Below, one piece after another: positions 22,906-34,743 of a DNA stretch of 64,000 bases (its first letter is position 1; the number at the start of each line of letters is the position of its first letter). Below the pieces are notes generated by a model. It worked only from the letters and a program-made list of their open reading frames with translations, made no database searches and was not told the DNA's origin. A program made the translations under genes and the position numbers. Origin of the DNA: Aquarana catesbeiana (Eukaryota > Chordata > Amphibia > Anura > Ranidae); contig NC_133328.1 of the NCBI RefSeq assembly GCF_042186555.1, positions 499,499,106 to 499,563,105 of the forward strand, written 5' to 3'.

Positions 22906-23636
22906 AGCCCCGTACACACCGGCCGAATGTCGGGAGACATTGGCTGGTTAAAAAAAACAGCGACATTCGACCTGTGTGTATGCTACCCTGGCTGGCCTCT
23001 GTCAGATGAGCATGCTGGAAAACCAGCAGCCGACTGACTCCCAATCAGCGCTCTCAGCCAATGGTGGAGAGCATTGATGGGAGTGTTCTGGTGGGGGGGG
23101 GGAGGGGGTTGGCGTCCCCCTGTCAGTACACAACAGTTCAGCAGGTAGATCGCTATACTAACTTTGCAAAGCTCCGACACTCTTATGCCCCGTACACACG
23201 GTCGGATTTTCCGATGGAAAATGTCCGATCGGAGCGTGTTGTCGGAAATTCCGACCGTGTGTGGGCTCCATCGGACATTTTCCATCGGATTTTCCGACAC
23301 ACAAAGTTGGAGAGCAGGAGATAAAATTTTCCGACAACAAAATCCGTTGTCGGAAATTCCGATCGTGTGTACACAAATCCGACGGACAAAGTGCCACGCA
23401 TGCTCAGAATAAATAAAGAGATGAAAGCTATTGGCCACTGCCCCGTTTATAGTCCCGACGTACGTGTTTTACGTCACCGCGTTCAGAACGATCAGATTTT
23501 CCGACAACTTTGTGTGACCGTGTGTATGCAAGACAAGTTTGAGCCAACATCCGTCGGAAAAAATCCTAGGATTTTGTTGTCGGAATGTCCGAACAAAGTC
23601 TGACCGTGTGTACGGGGCATTAGTGTGTACCAGGCT
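22906..23636. mobile_element. Harbinger-type MITE, outer copy
   Basis: Ends AGCCCCGTACACACC and complement of GTGTGTACCAGGCT, with 3-bp target duplication TAA on both sides (22903-22905, 23637-23639), as for PIF/Harbinger. It is interrupted by the inner element at 23186. Confidence 0.6.
23186..23619. mobile_element. Harbinger-type MITE, inner copy
   Basis: Perfect-looking ends TGCCCCGTACACACGGTC and GACCGTGTGTACGGGGCA, flanked by TTA duplications (23183-23185, 23620-23622). The body is made of repeated inverted motifs GTCGGAAATTCCGA and TTTTCCGACAACAAAATCCG, giving several small hairpins. Another copy starts at about 63875. Confidence 0.75.
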
Positions 23637-23667
23637 TAAGCTTAACCTTACATGACAGTGCTATATG

Positions 23668-25611
23668 TTAACCACTTCAGCCCCGGAAGGATTTACCCCC
23701 TTCCTGACCAGAGCACTTTTTACAATTTGGCACTGCGTCGCTTTAACTGCTAATTGCGCGGTCATGCAATGCTGTACCCAAACAAAATTTGCGTCCTTTT
23801 GTTTCCACAAATAGAGCTTTCTTTTGATGGTATTTGATCACCTCTGCAGTTTTTATTTTTGTGCTATAAACGGAAAAAGACCGAAAGTTTTGAAAGAAAA
23901 TTATATTTTCTACTTTTTGTTATTAAAAAAAATCCAATAAACTCAATTTTATTCATACATTTAGGCCAAATGTATTCAGCCACATGTCTATGGTAAAAAA
24001 AAAATGTCATCAAGCGTATATTTATTGGTTTGCGCAAAAGAGTTATAGCGTCTACAAACTAGGGTACATTTTCTGGAATTTACTCTCATTTCTTGAGGTG
24101 CTAAAATGGCAGGGCAGTACAACCCCTCCCAAATGACCCCATTTTGGAAAGTAGACACCACCCTAAGGAAATTGCTAAGAGGCATGTTGAGCCCATTGAA
24201 TATTCATTTTTTTTGTCCCAAGTGATTGAATGACAAACAAAAAAAAAATTTACAAAAAGTTGTCACTAAATGATATATTGCTCACACAGGCCATGGGCAT
24301 ATGTGGAATTGCACCCCAAAATACATTCTGCTGATTCTCCTGAGTACGGGGATACCACATGTGTGGGACTTTTTGGGAGCCTAGCTGCGTACGGGGCCCT
24401 GAAAACCAAGCACCGCTTTCAGGATTTCTAAGGGTGTAAATTTTTGATTTCACTCCTCACTACCTATCACAGTTTGGAAGGCCATAAAATGCCAGGACAG
24501 TTCAACCCCCCCCCCCCCCCAAATGACCCCATTTTGGAAAATAGACACCCCAAGCTATTTGCTGAGAGACATGTTGAGTCCATGGAATATTTTATATTTT
24601 GCCACAAGTTGCGGGAAAATTACAAACTTTTTTTTTTTTTGCACAAAGTTGTCACTAAATGATATATTGCTCAAACATTCCATGGGCATATGTGAAATTA
24701 CATCCCAAAATACATTCTGCTGCTTCTCCTGAGTACAGGATACCACATGTGTGGGACTTTTCGGGAGCCTACCTGCGTATGGGGCCCCGAAAACCAATCA
24801 CCGCCTTCAGGATTTCTAAGGGCGTAAATTTTTGATTTCACTCTTCACTACCTATCACAGTTTCGAAGGCCATAAAATGCCAAGGTGGCACAAACCCCCC
24901 CAAATGACCCCATTTTGGAAAGCAGACACCCCAAGCTATTTGCTGAGAGGCATGGTGAGTATTTTGCAGCTCTCATTTGTTTTTGAAAATGAAGAAAGAA
25001 AAGAAAAAAAATGTTTTTTTTCTTTTTTCAATTTTCAAAACTTTATGACAAAAAGCGAGGTCTGCAAAATACTCACCATACAGAGGTATGGTGAGTATTT
25101 TGCAGACCTCGCTTGTGGGGGGTTTGTGCCATCTGGGCATTTCATGGCCACCGAAACCGTGATAGGCAGTGAGGAGTGAAATCAAAAATTTACACCCTTA
25201 GAAAGCCTGAAGGCGGTTCTTGGTTTTCGGGGTCCCGTACGCGGCTAGGCTCCCAAAAAGTCTCACACGTGGTATTCCCGTACTCAGGAGAAGCAACAGA
25301 ATGTATTTTGGGGTGTAATTCCACATATGCCCATGGCATGTTTGAGCAATATATCATTTGGTGACAACTTTGTGCAAAAAAAAAAAAAAATTGTCTTTTT
25401 TTCACACAGTATTTGCGCAGTGATTTTTCAAAGGCATTTTTTGGGGGGAAAAAAACACACTTTTTTTTAATTTTAATGCACTAAAACACACTATATTGCT
25501 CAAATGTTTGATGAAATAAAAAGGATGATCTTAGGCCGAGTACATGGATACCAAACACGACAATCTTTAAAATTGCGCACAACGTGCAGTGGTGACAAAC
25601 TACATACATTT
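23668..25611 (-). mobile_element. Non-autonomous piggyBac-related element (composite)
   Basis: Left border TTAACCACTTCAGCCCCGG (TTAA 23668-23671) is the piggyBac 3' terminus read on the minus strand. It is followed by the conserved AT-rich 3' region (GTGATCAAATACCACC-type phrase near 23830). Two tandem minus-oriented copies of the approximately 395-bp unit (24250-24540, 24650-24930) face a plus-oriented copy (25080-25390) across a perfect hairpin. The right border is unresolved; it meets the MITE at 25612. No transposase frame. Confidence 0.6.
25053..25114. repeat. Perfect 29-bp hairpin
   Basis: Arms 25053-25081 and 25086-25114 are exact complements (AAGCGAGGTCTGCAAAATAC... and its reverse), loop AGAG. 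It marks the join between oppositely oriented copies of the 395-bp unit. Confidence 0.95.
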
Positions 25612-26814
25612 TTAACCACTTCCCGACCGCCGCACGACTATATACGTCCTAAGTTTGAACGGGGATATCGTTGTTATGGCAGCAGCTAGCTGCCATAACC
25701 CCGGTATCCCCGTTTTCGTGCGGCGGCCGGCTTTCAGATAAAAGTGGTCCCTGCGGCGGATTCGCCGCGAGATCACTTTTATCGGTGGCGGGAGAGGGGG
25801 CCCCCCCCTCCCGCCGCGATCCGGTGCCCTCCGCCGCTTACCGGAGCCGTCGGTAGCGGCGGAGGCGATCGCGTCCTCTTCCGTTGTGTGTCAGGAGACA
25901 AGTGAGGCCAAGATGGCGCTCACTCGTCTCCAAGATACTGCTGGGCGGAAGCGACATCAAAACGTCACTTCCGTCCACGCCTCTTAAAGGCATATTTTTT
26001 CAAATGTAATTTTTCTAAATGACTTTTTTTTTTTTTTTTATTGCATTTTAGTGTAAATATGAGATCTGAGGTCTTTTTGACCCCAGATCTCATATTTAAG
26101 AGGTCCTGCCATGCTTTTTTCTATTACAAGGGATGTTTACATTCCTTGTAATAGGAATAAAAGTGAAACAATTTTTTTTTTTTTTTTTTAACAGTGTAAA
26201 AATGAATAAAATATTTTAAAATAAATAATAAAAAAAAAATTTTTTAAAACCCCCCTGTCCCGACGAGCTCGCGCGCAGAAGCGAACGCATACGCGAGTAG
26301 CGGCCGCATATGAAAACGGTGGTCAAACCACACATGTGAGGTATCACAGCGACCGGTAGAGCGAGAGCAATAATTCTAGCCCTAGACCTCCTCTGTAGCG
26401 CAAAATATGCAACCTGTAGAATTTTTTAAACGTCGCCTATGGAGATTTTTGAGGGTAAAAGTTTGATGCCATTCCACGAGCGGGCGCAATTTTCAAGCAT
26501 GACATGTTGGGTATCAATTTACTTGGCGTAACATTATATTTCACAATATTAAAAAAAATTGGGCTAACTTTACTGTTGTTTTATTTTTTTATTCAAAAAA
26601 GTGAATTTTTTCCAAAAAAAGTGCGCTTATAAGACCGCTGCGCAAATACGGTGCAAAAAAAAGTATTGCAATGACCGCCATTGTATTCTCTAGGGTGTTA
26701 GAAGAAAAACCATATATAATGTTTGGGGGTTCTAAGTAATTTTCTAGCAGAAAAACCTGTTTTAAACATGTAAACACCTAAAATCCAAAACGAGGCTGGT
26801 CCTTAAGTGGTTAA
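25612..26814 (+). mobile_element. piggyBac-type MITE, family B copy 1
   Basis: TTAA at 25612-25615 and 26811-26814; ends CCACTTCCCGACCGCC and complement of GGTCCTTAAGTGG. Inside: a GC-rich imperfect palindrome around 25660-25735, a block at 26060-26160 (AGATCTGAGGTC/GACCCCAGATCTC and ACAAGGGATGTTTACATTCC), and a shared core (AAACCACACATGTGAGGTAT). No ORF of note. It is homologous to 28219-29260. Confidence 0.8.
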
Positions 26815-27369
26815 AAGCCTTTAAAAGCCTTTACAGGTTACCACTTTAGATTTACAGAGGAGGTCTACTGCTAAAATGACTGCCCTCGATCTGACCTTCG
26901 CGGTGATACCTCACATGCATGGTGCAATTGCTGTTTACATTTGACGCCAGACCAACGCTTGCCTTCGCCTTTGCGCAAGAGCAGGGTGGGACAGGGGTGC
27001 TTTTTTTTTTTCTTTATTTTTTTTTTGCTTTTTTTATCTTATTTTTAAACTCTTTCTTTCATTTTTTTTTTTTTTAACCACTTACCAACCGGCCCATAGC
27101 CGAATGACGGCTGCAGGGCGGTTGGATAACTCTGGGTGGACGTACTATGACATCCTCCCAGAATTCCCCTCTCGCGCGCCCCCTGGGGCGCGCACCCGAA
27201 CACATCCGTGACCGCCGGGTCCAGAGGACCCGGTGCATCACGGATCCCGGTAAATGGCCGCTGATCGTGGCCGTTTACCATGTGATCGCGCCGTCAAATG
27301 ACGGCGCGATCACATGTAAACAGACCGGCGTCATCTGATGACGCCGCTTCCTCTCCTCCCCTCCTGTGT

Positions 27370-28040
27370 ACCGATCGGTACACAGTGAGCGGGGAGGGGG
27401 ATGGATGGATGTCTGCAGCGCTGTGGGCTGTATGTGTAGTGCCCACAGCGTTGCACAGAGACATCCATCCATCCATGCTCAGCCATCCCTACTACTATGC
27501 AATGCTGTGCAATACTCTGCCATGCCCCCGCCATACTTTGCCATGCCCCCGCCATACTCTGCCATGCCCCCGCCATACTCTGCTATGCCCCCGCCATACT
27601 CTGCCATGCCCCCGCCATACTCTGCCATGCCCCCGCCATACTCTGCCATGCCCCCGCCATACCGATCGGTACACAGTGAGCGGGGAGGGGGATGGATGGA
27701 TGTCTGCAGCGCTGTGGGCTGTATGTGTAGTGCCCACAGCGCTGCACAGAGACATCCATCCATCCATGCTCAGCCATCCCTACTACTATGCAATGCTGTG
27801 CAATACTCTGCCATGCCCCCGCCATACTCTGCCATGCCCCCGCCATACTCTGCCATGCCCCCGCCATACTCTGCCATGCCCCCGCCATACTCTGCCATGC
27901 CCCCGCCATACTCTGCCATGCCCCCGCCATACTCTGCCATGCCCCCGCCATACTCTGCCATACCCCGCCATACTCCGCAATACCCCGCCCCCGCCATACT
28001 CCGCAATACCCCGCCATACTCCGCAATACCCCGCCATACC
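27370..28040. repeat. 291-bp tandem duplication enclosing a 21-bp GC-rich minisatellite
   Basis: The block starting ACCGATCGGTACACAGTGAG at 27370 repeats at 27661. Each copy has a strong hairpin (GGATGGATGTCTGCAGCGC...to...CAGAGACATCCATCCATCC) followed by units CCATGCCCCCGCCATACTCTG: about seven in the first and eight to nine in the second, then degenerate CCGCAATACCCCGCCATACT units. Open frames on both strands (300 and 167 codons) are due to the 21-bp period, a multiple of three. Confidence 0.9.
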
Positions 28041-28218
28041 CAGCTGTACTCACCCTCTGTATGTGGCCAGGCTGTGGAAGTCTCACACATGTGGTATCGC
28101 CATACTCAGGAGGAGCAGGAGAATCTATTTTGGGGTGTCATTTTTGGTATGTACATGTTATGTGGTAGAAATATTGTATAAATGGACAACTTTGTGTTAA
28201 AAAAAAAAAAAAAGCGTT

Positions 28219-29260
28219 TTAACCACTTCCCGCCCGCCGGCCATCATACAACATCCTTGACTTTGTGCGGGGATATCTGAATGATGGTTGCAGCTACAGG
28301 CATCATTCAGATATCAGCTTTTTCAGCCAGCGATTCCCTACACCATGAGAATGATCATAGCAGCTGTTCCACTGCTTGATCGTTCTTACGGGAGGTGAGA
28401 GGGGATGTCCCCCCCCTCCTGCGCTTCTACCGACTCACCGCTACGATCGAAGCCAGGATCGTTTTTTTTTTTTTTTTTTTATTTCAGGCTTCCCAGCCTA
28501 GAGGTGAGATGTGGGGTCTTATTGACCCCATATCTCACTGTAAAGAGGACCTGTCATGCCATATTCCTATTACAAGGATGTTTATATTCCTTGTAATAGG
28601 AATAAAAGTGGTCAAAAATTTTTTTTTTTTGGAAAAAAGCATCAAACTAAAATAAATAAAGTAAAATGAACAATAAAAAAAAAAAAAAAAAAAAAAAATT
28701 TTTAAAGCGCCCCTGTCCCTGTGTGCTCGCATGCAGAAGCGAACGCATACGCATAAGTCCCGCCCACATATGAAAACGGTGTTCAAACCACACATGTGAG
28801 GTATCGCTGCGATCGGTAGAGCGAGAGCAATAATTTTGGCCCTAGACCTCCTCTGTAACTCAAAACATGTAACCAGTAAAAAATTTTAAAGCGTCGCCTA
28901 TGGGGATTTTTGAGTAGCAAAGTTTGGCGCCATTCCACAAGCGCGTGCAATTTTGAAAGGTGACATGTTGGGTATCTATTTACTCGGCGTAACTTCATCT
29001 TTCACATTATGCAAAAACATTAGGCTAACTTTACTGTTTTGGTTTTTGTAAAGCACAAAACAGTTTTTTTTCCCAAAAAAAACGCGTTAAAAAAATTGCT
29101 GCGCAAATACCGTACGAGATAAAAAGTTACAACGACCGCCATTGTATTCTCTAGGGTCTTTGCTAAAAAAACATATATAATGTTTTGGGGTTCTATGTAA
29201 TTTTCTAGCTAATAAATGATGATTTTTACATGTAGGAGACAAATGTCAGAATTGGCCTGG
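28219..29260 (+). mobile_element. piggyBac-type MITE, family B copy 2 (right end lost)
   Basis: TTAA 28219-28222 and CCACTTCCCGCCCGCCGG start it; the body follows copy 1 (25612-26814) closely from the CTATTACAAGGATG block onwards. It stops at CAGAATTGGCCTGG without the final CCTTAAGTGGTTAA, and host element C resumes with GTGCTCCAGAACGCC. Confidence 0.7.
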
Positions 29261-30061
29261 GTGCTCCAGAACGCCTGAAGGTGCTCCCCTGCATTTTGGG
29301 CCTCTGTATGTGGCCACGCTGTGTAAAAGTCTCACACATGTGGTATCGCCATACTCGGGAGTAATAGCAGAATGTGTTTTGGGGTGTAATCTGTGGTATG
29401 CATATGCAGTGTGTGAGAAATAACCTGCTAATATGACAATTTTGTGGGAAAAAAAAAAGTAAAAAAAAAAACCTTGATTTTGCAAAGAATTGTGGGAAAA
29501 AATGACAACTTCAAAAAACTCACCATGCATCTTTCTAAATACCTTGGAATGTCTTCTTTCCAAAAAGGGGTCATTTGGGGGGTATTTGTACTTTTCTGGC
29601 ATGTTAGGGTCTCAAGAAATTAGATAGGCCGTCAGTACTTCAGGTGTGATCAATTTTCAGATATTCGCACCATAGCTTTTGGACTCTAACTTTCACAAAG
29701 ACCAAATAATATCCACCGATTTGGGTTAATTTTACCAAAGATATGTAGCGGTATAAATTTTGGCCAAAATATATGAAGAAAAATTACTAATTTGCAAAAT
29801 ATTATAACAGAAATGAAGAAAAATGTATTTCTTTACAGATTTTTCGGTCTTTTTTCTTTTACGGCGCAAAAAATAAAGAACCCAGCGGTGATTAAACACC
29901 ACCAAAAGAAAGCTCCATTTGTGTGAAAAAAAGGACAAAAATTTCATATAGATACAGTGTTGCATGACTGAGTAATTGTCATTCAAAATGTAAAAGCACC
30001 AAAAGCTGAAAATTGGTCTGGTTAGGAAGGGGGTTTAAGTGCCCAGTTGTCAAGTGGTTAA

Positions 30062-33000
30062 TCATTTTTATTGTTATGCCAGGGAATGTAAATATCCCCT
30101 ATGATAGCAATAGGTAGTGACAGGTACTCTTTTTTGAAAAAAATGGGGTCTATTAGACCCTAGATCTCTCCTCTACCCTCAAAGCATCTGACCACACCAA
30201 GATCAGTATGATAAAATGCTTTCCCAATTTCCCAATGGCGCTGTTTACATTCGGCGAAATCTAAGTCATGAAATGCTCGTAGCTTCCGGTTTCTTAGGAC
30301 ATAGAGATGATTGGAGCCATTCTGGTCTTTGATCAGCTCTATGGTCAGCTGGCAGAACCACCGGCTGCATTCTCAGGTTCCCTGTTGGGACAGGAGAGCT
30401 AAAGGAAAACATGGAAGACGGTGGGGGGGGGGGGGGGACATTCCCTCCCACTGCTTGTAATTAGCCGCTAAGATTGCTTTTACATGAAAGCCAACTGCTT
30501 GCTGAAAAGAATGATACCAAGATGATGCCTAAACCTGCAGGCATCATTCTGGTATAACCACTCAAAGTCCAGCAACATACCAGTACATTGCTGGTCCTTG
30601 TTGGGCATATATTGTAATCTTTTTTTTATGCAGCCTGTGGGCTGAACGAAAAAAAGAGATTGATCGGTGGGTATGCCCACCATTAGAATACCTCCCTTCA
30701 TCCACCCACTTTTAATGATGGGCATACATGCACTATTTATATATGCCGAAGCATGGGGGCATCCGCCCCAAAAGTTAGGAGCAAATCGCTCCTCCGCCCC
30801 TGCTGCCCCCATGCTTCAGCATATATCATCTCCGACAGCGCTGGAGTCACGGCTTTATGTATCGTGGGAGCAAACGCTGTTGCTGTCAAGATAAATAAAT
30901 CCGCGCTGCAGCTGAATGGTGTACCTGAAAACAAAAAAATGGTTAACAATAAAACACAGTACACAGTAAAGTATAAAAAATTACATGCCTGAAAAGCAAA
31001 CAGGATAAAACATGATAACAATAAAACATTGCAGAATAGAATACAGCAAAAAAGAGCAGAACAATAGAGAGAGAGAATAGAGAGAGAGAGAGAACAATAA
31101 AAAGACAACTTTTTTTGTTTTTTTACTTTTTGTTTTGTAACTAACTTTTATAACTGTAACCGGTTCCAGGTTCGGGTCTCTCAAAATGCAATGGCATCTT
31201 GGGAGACTATGTAAAAGTGTGCCTAGTCTGTGCAATGCTGTACCCTACGCTAATACTCAACTAGTGTATGGTAGCATTAAAAACATTCACCAATGTAAAG
31301 ACCAGGATTGTCAGGACAGGAGGGACAACAATAGCGGGTGTCACGCCTATATCCGCGCTTGCTGCAGACACAACAAATTTTTGGGGGGGTTCGTTGGGTA
31401 GGGGTACTCGGGAGGACATAAAGAAAATGCCTCTCATGCAGCCGACTGCATTTGGTTGGGGGTGTGAATGGGGGAAGTACGAGTGCTGCAGAAGTGGTGG
31501 GTTCCCAATTAGGATTGGCAAATGCAGCAGGAAGGGCACTATGGGCACAATGGGCCTGTGTTTATCTTCTTCTTGGTGTCAGCGGGACACTACTTGTGCT
31601 TGCCCCCCTCACCAACTTGAACTGCACTTATGGGACTCGCCACGTCACCAAGTGTTACTGCAGTGCTGGTTTGACTACGACTGGGGTGTACTAGGCCGCT
31701 GGTGCTTGCCAGTTCACCAGAAGGAATAGCGGCGCTAGTACTGCTCTGCTCCATACGAGGGACCTGTGGTTCCTGCACCTCAACAAGAGCAGAAGAAGAT
31801 TGGGGTCGGGTACGCCTGACCTTGGCAGGGACCACAACTCCGTCGTCAGAGCTATCTGTCATGGAGCCGCTGTCGTCTACAGGATCGTATTCTGAGCCTG
31901 AATCTGACAGATGAGTGACTTCCTCTTCATCTGTCATGCTCAGAAACGTGTAGGCCTCGTCACTACTGTACCTTCGATTTGCCATTTTGGGCTCTAAATT
32001 TAGTGGTACAGTAGTGAGACTCACAGGTAAAAAAGCTCCTGACTGTTAGCGACTGATTAAAACGCTACCAAAAAAACTGTTAGCGATCGCAGGGATCAGG
32101 CCTGACTCTGCGAACGCTGCAGTTATGTGTTTAGTGTTTTGTAAGTGACAGTGATCGATCGATACTGCATTTGGGTGGGCTGGACGGAGGGGCAAAACGC
32201 AGGTGCTAGCAGGTATCTGGGCTGATCCCGCTAACACTGCGTTTTTGGGAACCCTAAACTGCTGGGGACACTAGTATAGATCTGATTGGATCAGATATTG
32301 ATCCGTTCAGATACTATACCACTAAGGGAGGTGTATGCTGCGTGCGTGGGTGTTAGCGGTACTGGCACTAACCTGACGCTGCCTGGGGCGACGCAGACCC
32401 TATCTGACCCTATAACCTAACTTGCATCACCCGCCGGGTGATCAGGGGGTTAAATCTTTATTAGGTAATAAAAGGCGGGTGCCCTGACACTAAAAACAAA
32501 CTAATTAACCAGCGCCACCCGTAACAGTTATACGGAGATCAATGGTGAAAGGGTTAACTAGTGGGTGATCAAGGGGTTAAAACTTTATTAGGGGGGGTTA
32601 GGGGGGTACCCTAGACCTAAAGGGGCCTAACACTAACTGCCCTACCACTTATAACTGTCACAAAATGACACCAATGCAGTAATCAGTAAAAAAAAAAACC
32701 TGCTATTGGTGTCACTGTGACAGGGGGTGATGAGGGGTGATCGGGGGGTGCAGGGGGGTGATCGGGGGGTGCTCGGGGTGTGAAAAGTGTGCCTGCATGT
32801 TCTACTGTCAGTGTAGTGTTGTGCAGACTTACTTGGATGTTTTCTCTCCTAGGCGCCTTAGCGAAAAGGCTTCCTGAGGAGAGATGACATCACTTCCTCT
32901 GCCGCTGTTCACATTACAGCAGCAGAGGAAGATTTTCATTCATTGGGAACGATCGCGAGGGGGTGGCCACGGATGAGTGGCCTCCCCCTCAGCACTGATT

Positions 33001-33144
33001 GCTCCCCTAACGATGCCAACCGCCTCGGGCACCGGGGAGCGCCCCCCGCCCGTGGGAGGCAGATCACGTACCAGGTACGTGATTTTGCCTGCACGTGCCA
33101 TTCTGCCGCAGTATATCTGCATTAGGCGGTCGGCAAGTGGTTAA
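30062..33144 (-). mobile_element. piggyBac deletion derivative D
   Basis: The right border is the 5' terminus on the minus strand (complement of GGCGGTCGGCAAGTGGTTAA, TTAA 33141-33144). Going leftwards: a leader with inverted GC motifs, then truncated transposase (31985-31270), then an AT-rich part and a hairpin pair (30740-30761 with 30804-30825, ATGCCGAAGCATGGGGGC type). The left end is not resolved; it abuts element C at 30061. Confidence 0.6.
31270..31985 (-). pseudogene. piggyBac transposase N-terminus joined to C-terminal Cys-rich domain
   Basis: ATG at 31985 opens MANRRYSSDEAYTFLSM, an acidic Ser/Asp-rich N-terminus (EYDPVDDSGSMTDSSDD) and a basic patch, clearly homologous to the start of the 13572 transposase. 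The frame stops at 31590. At about 31375-31273 another frame reads CSKRGYRRDTRYCCPSCP, then GLYIGECF: the Cys-rich DNA-binding domain that ends piggyBac transposases. The region between is only about 200 bp, so the whole DDE catalytic domain (about 350 residues) is deleted. It cannot cut DNA. One GLC is changed to GLY, losing a zinc ligand. Confidence 0.75.
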
Positions 33145-33185
33145 ACCATCAGTGAAATATCCCCGATAAGGCACTTTTAACTTAC

Positions 33186-33317
33186 CGGTCAGAATTGATT
33201 CCACATTTTGGGTCAAATGGAGGAAAGTTATTAGCCACAGCTAATCCCAACAACTGAATTCCCACAGAGTTATCTTTCTTGTCAGGGTCAGTGCCAGAAA
33301 AGCCATGGTATATTACC
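33186..33317 (-). CDS. PRKDC: PRKDC exon 7 of window
   Basis: 132 nt between TTTAATAG and GTAAGT. It finishes a split Lys codon and encodes VIYHGFSGTDPDKKDNSVG, then IQLLGLAVANNFPPFDPKCG, ending two bases into an Arg codon. The human counterpart has KDNSVGIQLLG followed by ANDLPPYDPQCGI, so the match is firm. Confidence 0.95.
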
Positions 33318-33428
33318 CTATTAAAATAACACAAAATAAATGAAATGTTTAAATAACATTTCAAAACATATTTGTATTAAACTTATGAGGCAATTACAAT
33401 CAAATATTTACAAACTCTCCACACATAC

Positions 33429-33580
33429 TTGTATGGAATAGAAAGGCAATCCTTCCAGCATTCCAGGACTGTTTTGATGATCTCAAGATTGTGCCTGAAC
33501 ACGGCTTTCTTTTCGTGAAACGCATGTGTCATCAAGAATTCAAGCAATCTGTTAGCTAGGATCTCATCCTTTGCAAGCTC
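33429..33580 (-). CDS. PRKDC: PRKDC exon 6 of window
   Basis: 152 nt between TTCTTAG and GTATGT. It starts ELAKDEILANRLLEFLM, continues KAVFRHNLEIIKTVLECW, then KDCLSIPY, and ends two bases into a Lys codon. The intron to exon 7 is only 111 bp. Confidence 0.95.
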
Positions 33581-33609
33581 CTAAGAAAAAAGCAAAATCT
33601 CATCATAGA

Positions 33610-34330
33610 AATTGTATTGAAAGACATGGGAGGATATCAGCTGACCCAGGGAGGAGGTGTAAATTGAGAATAGGAGAGGTCTAAGTACAGAACCTTGGCA
33701 GACCCCAATGGAAAAAGGAAGAGGAGAGAAGAAGGTGGAATTTTAAGTGACGCTGAAGGTGTGGTGGGATAGGGAAGATGAAAACTAGCAGAGAGTACAC
33801 TCATGGAGACCAAAGGAGTAGAGTGTTTTTATTTTGTTTGTTTTTTAGGAGGTAGTCGTCAACCCTATCAAAGGCAGCAGAGAGGTCCAGGAGTAGGAGT
33901 ACAGAATAGTGCCCATTGGTTTTAGCCGTTAATAGATCGTTTAGATCGGGGACCAGGAAGGTTATTCTCAGGTGGTTGCTCAGTCGATTGAAGACCAAAT
34001 GTTCAAGCGGTTTGGAGGAAAAGGTGAGCGAAGAGATGGGGTGTAGGTTGTTAAAATTGATCAGGTCCAATGAAAGCTTCTATATAGGGTGACTAGTGCA
34101 TGTTTTAAAAAGTTGGGGGGAGATGCCAGAAGATATGGAGAGATTAAATATGTGTAGTTAGGTGGGCATTAGAATTTTTTTTACCAACCTCGTCAAAAGT
34201 AGCGAGATCTCATCACAAATTGGATCAATTTTATTTTTAAAGTGTCCTGGGCAGGGAGTTAATGGGTGGAGGCAGTTGAGGATGAAGTAGAGAATTAAAA
34301 AAGGTAGAGAAGAGTTGACGGGGGATTTTA
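33610..34330 (-). pseudogene. CR1/L2-type LINE reverse transcriptase relic in a PRKDC intron
   Basis: Minus-strand frames read LINFNNLHPISSLTFSSKPL, then VLLLLDLSAAFDRVDD (RT block A: consensus LLDLSAAFDTVDH). Further on, near 33690-33650, comes GVCQGSVLRPLLFSIYTSSL (consensus GVPQGSVLGPLLFSIY). Stops and frameshifts are frequent and the YADD box is not visible. It fills the 792-bp intron between PRKDC exons 5 and 6 in the same orientation as the gene. Confidence 0.75.
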
Positions 34331-34372
34331 AAGTTCAGAAATCTTTGAAAAGCATTGAAGTAATTAACTTAC

Positions 34373-34516
34373 AGTTGGTGTTGCAATGCTCGACCAAGAC
34401 AAAAGGGTCACAACTGTCTCTACCACCATGTAATGAATCCCTGTTCCACCATTGTTTCCAGAAACAACCAGCTGCAATATGGGGCCAATCCAAAACTTTG
34501 CATAAGGTCGGAAAAC
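34373..34516 (-). CDS. PRKDC: PRKDC exon 5 of window
   Basis: 144 nt, 48 whole codons, between TTTTAG and GTAAGT: VFRPYAKFWIGPILQLVV, SGNNGGTGIHYMVVETVV, TLLSWSSIATPT. The human protein has VFRPYAKHWLSPLLQLA and GIHYMVVEIVATILSW at this place. Confidence 0.96.
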
Positions 34517-34743
34517 CTAAAATCCCAAAAACTATTATTTGACAGGTACTTGCTAATTTCATAAAAGTAATTTATTGCATAGTTGTTGCCCAATGATTAT
34601 TTCCATAAATGCATAAGTATTGAACTACGTATGTGCTAAACACAACTATTATTTTATGCAACTATAATCTAATAATGTTTTGGGATATGCAAGCCATCTT
34701 CTCACAGTTGACAACTGATGGTATAAAATTGTAAGAAACCTAC

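Larger units (their letters stand above)
27074..30061 (+). mobile_element. Non-autonomous piggyBac element C
   Basis: TTAA at 27074-27077 and 30058-30061. Left end CCACTTACCAACCGGCCCAT, right end complement of GTGCCCAGTTGTCAAGTGG, as in the autonomous copy. The 5' part carries a 291-bp duplication with a 21-bp minisatellite (27370-28040); then one 395-bp-type unit, interrupted at 28219-29260 by a family B MITE, and the conserved 3' region. The transposase gene is replaced by repeats. Confidence 0.75.

Noticed and set aside
27298..28200. 300-codon plus frame and 167-codon minus frame
   Set aside because: Produced by a 21-bp GC-rich tandem repeat; both strands are open and no domain is present.
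30420..30435. G-run as G-quadruplex or promoter
   Set aside because: A single homopolymer run inside a MITE; no gene start nearby.
31590..31985. Domesticated piggyBac host gene
   Set aside because: Stop after the N-terminal part, C-terminal part in another frame, and transposon ends still attached.
33801..34070. Possible extra PRKDC exon
   Set aside because: The frame reads LINE RT motifs (DLSAAFDRVDD) and the flanking exons join in phase without it.
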